Assembly (NCBI GenBank): GCA_025462785.1 | Contig: JAOAPG010000321.1 | Span: 1 to 9,297 of the forward strand | Direction of reading: 5' to 3' | Length of the DNA: 9,297 bases | Source: Acidobacteriaceae bacterium | GTDB taxonomy: Bacteria > Acidobacteriota > Terriglobia > Terriglobales > Acidobacteriaceae | Shown here: positions 6,517 to 9,297 of the stretch, piece by piece | Position numbering within the stretch: the stretch's first letter is position 1 | Layout of the letters: each line of letters opens with the position of its first letter | Notes under the pieces: generated by a model | What the model was told of the DNA's origin: nothing | Databases searched by the model: none | The model's input: the letters and a program-made list of their open reading frames with translations, nothing else | Translations under genes and position numbers: made by a program

Positions 6517-7134
6517 CTAGCTTTTCACCCGCACCTGGACTTGGGTTCCATCAGTAAGTTTCCCATCCAGTAGCTCGATTTTGCCATCCCGCACGACTCC
6601 GTTGAACTCTTTTCGCATTTCGGAAGTTACTCCGACGGCGGGAGACGGCGACGGCGACACACGCCCCGTGCCTTTGTCCATCGCGGCGTTTGCCAGTGCG
6701 TCGGCTTCTTGATTCTTTCCACGCAGGACGTGGCCGATGGAAAACCAATCCAGCTTTGCGATCAATTCTTTCGCGCGGCCGTGCAAATCCTGCAGCGCAG
6801 CATTCTTTACTTTGTAAATCCCTTTGATTTGCCGTACGAGTAATTCCGAGTCACTGATAACTCGGAGTGCTTTGTGTCCATTCTGCACCGCATATTCCAG
6901 CGCCGCGATCAGCCCCTGATATTCCGCGAAATTATTTGTCTGATGTCCGAGGTATTCACTGAGGCCAGCAACTTTCTTTCCCGTCTCGTCCTGGATCACA
7001 ACGCCGTATCCGGCCGGACCAGGATTGCCCCGCGCACCGCCGTCACTGAATGCAACTAGGTGATGCTCGGGAGGTTTCGGAGCATGAGCATCGAACAAAT
7101 CAGCCCGATGGGAATTGCGAAAAGAGGAACTCAT
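6517..7134 (-). CDS. rnhA: Ribonuclease HI with an extra C-terminal segment
   Basis: RNase HI cleaves the RNA strand of RNA-DNA hybrids in the cytoplasm, removing primers and R-loops. The catalytic carboxylates are all present: D31 in AFSDGGARGNPGPAG, E71 in NNFAEYQGL, D95 in VISDSELLVRQ and D145 in NQEADALANAAMD. The short segment between D95 and D145 lacks the basic handle of E. coli RNase HI, placing it with the handle-less bacterial/archaeal-type enzymes. The 205-residue protein has about 25 extra N-terminal residues, mostly polar and rich in His. After the domain comes a Ser/Pro linker (about 157-166) and a tail (about 172-205) containing NGVVRDGKIELLDGKLTDGT, which resembles a small beta-hairpin module. 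It starts 30 bases after the S9 peptidase stop on the same strand, so co-transcription is possible, and ends 18 bases from the convergent lipoprotein gene. No Shine-Dalgarno sequence is visible. Confidence 0.92.
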   Translation of the reverse strand: MSSSFRNSHRADLFDAHAPKPPEHHLVAFSDGGARGNPGPAGYGVVIQDETGKKVAGLSEYLGHQTNNFAEYQGLIAALEYAVQNGHKALRVISDSELLVRQIKGIYKVKNAALQDLHGRAKELIAKLDWFSIGHVLRGKNQEADALANAAMDKGTGRVSPSPSPAVGVTSEMRKEFNGVVRDGKIELLDGKLTDGTQVQVRVKS

Positions 7135-7164
7135 GTGGAAAGTTTACACTGCGCCAAATTTCGA

Positions 7165-9156
7165 TCAGTTAGGCGATGGCGGCATCTGTTGATCGAACCA
7201 GCCGATCATCCGATTCATAATGTCGCGCCTGTGGTCGGGCTGCTGAATCGCGTGTCCTTCCCCTGGATAAATTACGAGTTGCGTCTCTACACCCAACGTT
7301 TTCAGCGCATGCCAGAATTCCCGCGACTGCGGCGCCGGGCATTCGCCGTCCCGCTCACCGACTAAAACGAGCGTGGGAGTTTTCGCATTCTTTATGAAAG
7401 TCGCTGGCGCGCTCTTGGCATAGACCGCAGGATCGTCGTAAACAGAAGCGCCGAAGAATGGGATCATCCACTCGTCGATGTCGTTCTCTCCGTAATAACT
7501 TTGCCAATTAAACAGGCCTGCTCCGGAGACCGCTGCGCGGAAACGATTCGTCTGTGTGACAGCCCACATAGTCATGTAACCGCCATAGCTCCAGCCAGTG
7601 ATTCCAACGCGATTGTTATCGATCGGCAAGGTCTTTACGACCTCATCGACGCCGGCCAGGATGTCGCGAAAGTCTCCATAGCCAAAGTCTTTGACGTTTG
7701 CTTGGGTGAATTTTTCGCCTTGACCAAAGCTGCCGCGAGGGTTGGGATAGAGCACGAAGTATCCGTGAGCCGAGAGTTCGTCGGTGTTGAAGAACGGACC
7801 GGGCCAGGCAGGCTGCACTGATGCACCGGGTCCGCCGTGCACAACAACCACGAGCGGATAATGTTTGCTCGGATTGTAATCCTTGGGATAGAGCAACCAG
7901 CCTTGAACCTGCATGCTATCGCTGGTCCAATGCAAGCTCTTCATTTCACCCCACGCGGGCTTGGCCGCTTCGTTGGCGTGAGTGATCTGCTTCCAACTTC
8001 CAATGGGACCAGCCCAGATTTCCGGAGCCCTGGCTGGAGACTCGCGAATCACCGCTGACGTGGAAAAATCATTTGCTAGTGAAATTTGAGCATCATCCCA
8101 GTCGCCCGTTGTGATCACTTCTGGTCTTGTCCAGAGTTGTGTAACTTTTCCGGACCCATTCACGCTCGCAATCCCAGGTTGACCGTCTCTAGTTTCGGTA
8201 AACAGAATTTTGTCAGGCGGTTGCCAGTGCAACCCCGCTGCGGAAGCAGCGAGGTCCGGAGTTACGTTCCGCGCTTTTCCTCCATTTGCCGGGACGAGGA
8301 AAATGTCTCCGCCAATGCTTCCTTCATCGCTCATTATTCCTTCGATGAAGGCGATCTGCTTGCCATCCAGCGACCAGCGCGGATCGGCGATTTGCAACGC
8401 TGGCTTGTAAATCGATTGCCAGCCCTCACCCGTCAAGTTCAAGGTATAAAGTTTCGCGACGTACCAGTTCGCATCGCCTGATCCGCGAGCCGCAATGGCA
8501 GCGAAGGTGTTGCCGTTGGGCGCCCAATCGTATTCATAAACGTACATATCCGCTGGCGAGAGCTGGCGCACGTTGGCGGTTTTTGCGTCTACCGTAGTCA
8601 AACGCTGCTCGTATACTTTGTCGTCGATTACTCCAGTCTCGGGTGTCATTGCCATTAGCGGGCCGGCAACCCGAGGTGCATTCTCCGTGAAGAGAAATGC
8701 AAGAGTATTTCCGTCGGGCGACCATTGAGCGTCCGTCAAGAACCCCGTTAGGCTGGTCAGTTTGTGAACCGTGTTGCCGTTTATCTCCGCCGAGTACAAC
8801 TCTGACTGGCCGGAACTTTCGGCATCAGAGAGAAATGCGATGTGCTTGCTGTCAGGCGACCATGCGATACCATCTTCACTGCAACCAGCTTCGCATTTCG
8901 CGGAAACGCGGCGTGGCTGGCCATTTGGGGACTTCAGATCTTGAACATAGATTTCTGATCCGCCCACTGGCTGGCTATCCGAGTTGAGCGCGCGTTCCAC
9001 CCACGCCACGTGGCTGCCATCGGGAGAGATGGCGACGTCTTTGAAACTCTTGGTCGCCAAGGTTGTGCCTTGCGCGGATGCAGAAATAGTTGCAAGAAAG
9101 AAAATGGCCGTCAAAAAGATCATCGCGAAATTTGCAAGTTGTTTATCAATTCTCAT
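7165..9156 (-). CDS. Secreted S9-family (prolyl oligopeptidase-type) peptidase
   Basis: This 663-residue serine peptidase likely trims peptides in the periplasm or outside the cell. Residues 1-28 form a Sec signal peptide: short polar n-region, hydrophobic core AMIFLTAIFFLATIS, predicted cut after SASA. Residues about 38-400 form a beta-propeller built from TolB/PD40-like blades, seen as repeated SPDG or similar motifs: VAISPDGSHVAWVE (41-54), IAWSPDSKHIAFLSD (97-111), AQWSPDGNTLAFLF (143-156), YDWAPNGNTFAAIA (209-222) and PRWSLDGKQIAFIEG (259-273). Residues about 410-660 form the alpha/beta-hydrolase domain with oxyanion motif HGGPG (440-444), nucleophile S523 in GWSYGGY, acid D603 in GERDGECP and base H635 in GEGHAIQQ. 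The triad is complete. It resembles acylaminoacyl or dipeptidyl peptidases; the exact specificity cannot be read from sequence. A TAAAAT hexamer at 9174-9179 (minus strand) lies 17 bases upstream, while an upstream gene may also read through. Confidence 0.93.
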   Translation of the reverse strand: MRIDKQLANFAMIFLTAIFFLATISASAQGTTLATKSFKDVAISPDGSHVAWVERALNSDSQPVGGSEIYVQDLKSPNGQPRRVSAKCEAGCSEDGIAWSPDSKHIAFLSDAESSGQSELYSAEINGNTVHKLTSLTGFLTDAQWSPDGNTLAFLFTENAPRVAGPLMAMTPETGVIDDKVYEQRLTTVDAKTANVRQLSPADMYVYEYDWAPNGNTFAAIAARGSGDANWYVAKLYTLNLTGEGWQSIYKPALQIADPRWSLDGKQIAFIEGIMSDEGSIGGDIFLVPANGGKARNVTPDLAASAAGLHWQPPDKILFTETRDGQPGIASVNGSGKVTQLWTRPEVITTGDWDDAQISLANDFSTSAVIRESPARAPEIWAGPIGSWKQITHANEAAKPAWGEMKSLHWTSDSMQVQGWLLYPKDYNPSKHYPLVVVVHGGPGASVQPAWPGPFFNTDELSAHGYFVLYPNPRGSFGQGEKFTQANVKDFGYGDFRDILAGVDEVVKTLPIDNNRVGITGWSYGGYMTMWAVTQTNRFRAAVSGAGLFNWQSYYGENDIDEWMIPFFGASVYDDPAVYAKSAPATFIKNAKTPTLVLVGERDGECPAPQSREFWHALKTLGVETQLVIYPGEGHAIQQPDHRRDIMNRMIGWFDQQMPPSPN

Positions 9157-9189
9157 AGTTGTTTGTTGTTCCGATTTTACTTAAGCGCA

Positions 9190-9297
9190 CTACCTGCCCG
9201 CCGCAAGACGAGTCGCAAGACGTTGCGGGAGGTTAGCCGCCAGAATCCGTTCTTGAGCCGCTTTCAAGTTGTAGGGTGTCCGGCAATATGTGAGCAC
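9190..9297 (-). CDS. Possible C-terminal end of an unidentified upstream gene
   Basis: On the minus strand one frame is open from the window edge for 35 codons to a TAG at 9190-9192; the other two minus frames hit stops. The peptide contains YCRTPYNLKAAQERILAA and ends LATRLAAGR, which reads like a helical, basic C-terminus. Two 12-base units (CGCAAGACG at 9202-9210 and 9214-9222 on the plus strand) encode RLAT and RLAA. I do not recognise the family. The stop is 33 bases before the peptidase ATG, a spacing typical of co-transcribed genes. It is short enough to be open by chance, so the call is tentative. Confidence 0.4.
   Translation of the reverse strand: MLTYCRTPYNLKAAQERILAANLPQRLATRLAAGR

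Noticed and set aside
6495..6520. CTAG at both stop codons and the palindrome CCCGCGGG (6504-6511) between the convergent lipoprotein and RNase HI genes as a bidirectional terminator.
   Set aside because: The palindrome has no room for a loop and no T tract on either side; the CTAG pair is explained by two TAG stops.
9202..9222. Short tandem repeat CGCAAGACG twice, considered as the start of a CRISPR or repeat array.
   Set aside because: There are only two 9-base copies three bases apart, and they are explained as codons for RLAT and RLAA in the open minus-strand frame.

Overview
The window looks like an ordinary chromosomal segment of a Gram-negative bacterium. The closest match I can suggest is an Acidobacteriota (Terriglobia-like) genome. 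That rests on the style of the HslV and HslU sequences, the fibronectin-type lipoprotein, the secreted S9 peptidase and the RNase HI with an extra C-terminal segment. It is an inference from sequence style, not a database result. A lipoprotein signal and a secretory signal peptide indicate an exported proteome. I see no mobile element, phage gene, CRISPR array, tRNA or rRNA.

Layout, left to right. Positions 2-1747 (+) hold the C-terminal two-thirds of an AcnA-type aconitase cut by the window edge. Positions 1812-2354 and about 2439-3860 (+) hold hslV and hslU, the peptidase and ATPase of the HslUV protease. They are separated by 84 bases that contain a strong imperfect inverted repeat (2363-2434). 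Position 3979-5331 (+) is a class-III PLP enzyme related to glutamate-1-semialdehyde aminomutase but with changed cofactor-site motifs. Position 5380-6498 (+) is a lipoprotein with three fibronectin type III-like domains. On the minus strand, convergent with it, are an S9-family prolyl oligopeptidase-type peptidase (7165-9156) followed 30 bases later by an RNase HI (6517-7134). A 35-codon open end at 9190-9297 (-) is probably the tail of another gene upstream of the peptidase. No gene-free stretch reaches 300 bases; the longest is the 118 bases between hslU and the aminotransferase.

How the genes relate. Only hslV and hslU form a clear functional unit. HslU unfolds substrates with ATP and feeds them to HslV, and the C-terminal tail of HslU (LSRYIL) is the activating element. 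The minus-strand genes are closely spaced (33 and 30 bases) and could be one transcript. The others look like unrelated housekeeping or envelope genes that happen to be neighbours.

No previously undescribed multi-gene system is evident. The most interesting non-coding signal is the hslV-hslU intergenic stem-loop: 25 of 26 positions pair when G-U is allowed. It ends four bases before the likely hslU start codon and buries the only ribosome-binding-like sequence there. A perfect extended -10 element (TGnTATAAT) sits only 14 bases before the hslV ATG, implying a very short leader. None of the complete genes has a well-placed Shine-Dalgarno sequence.
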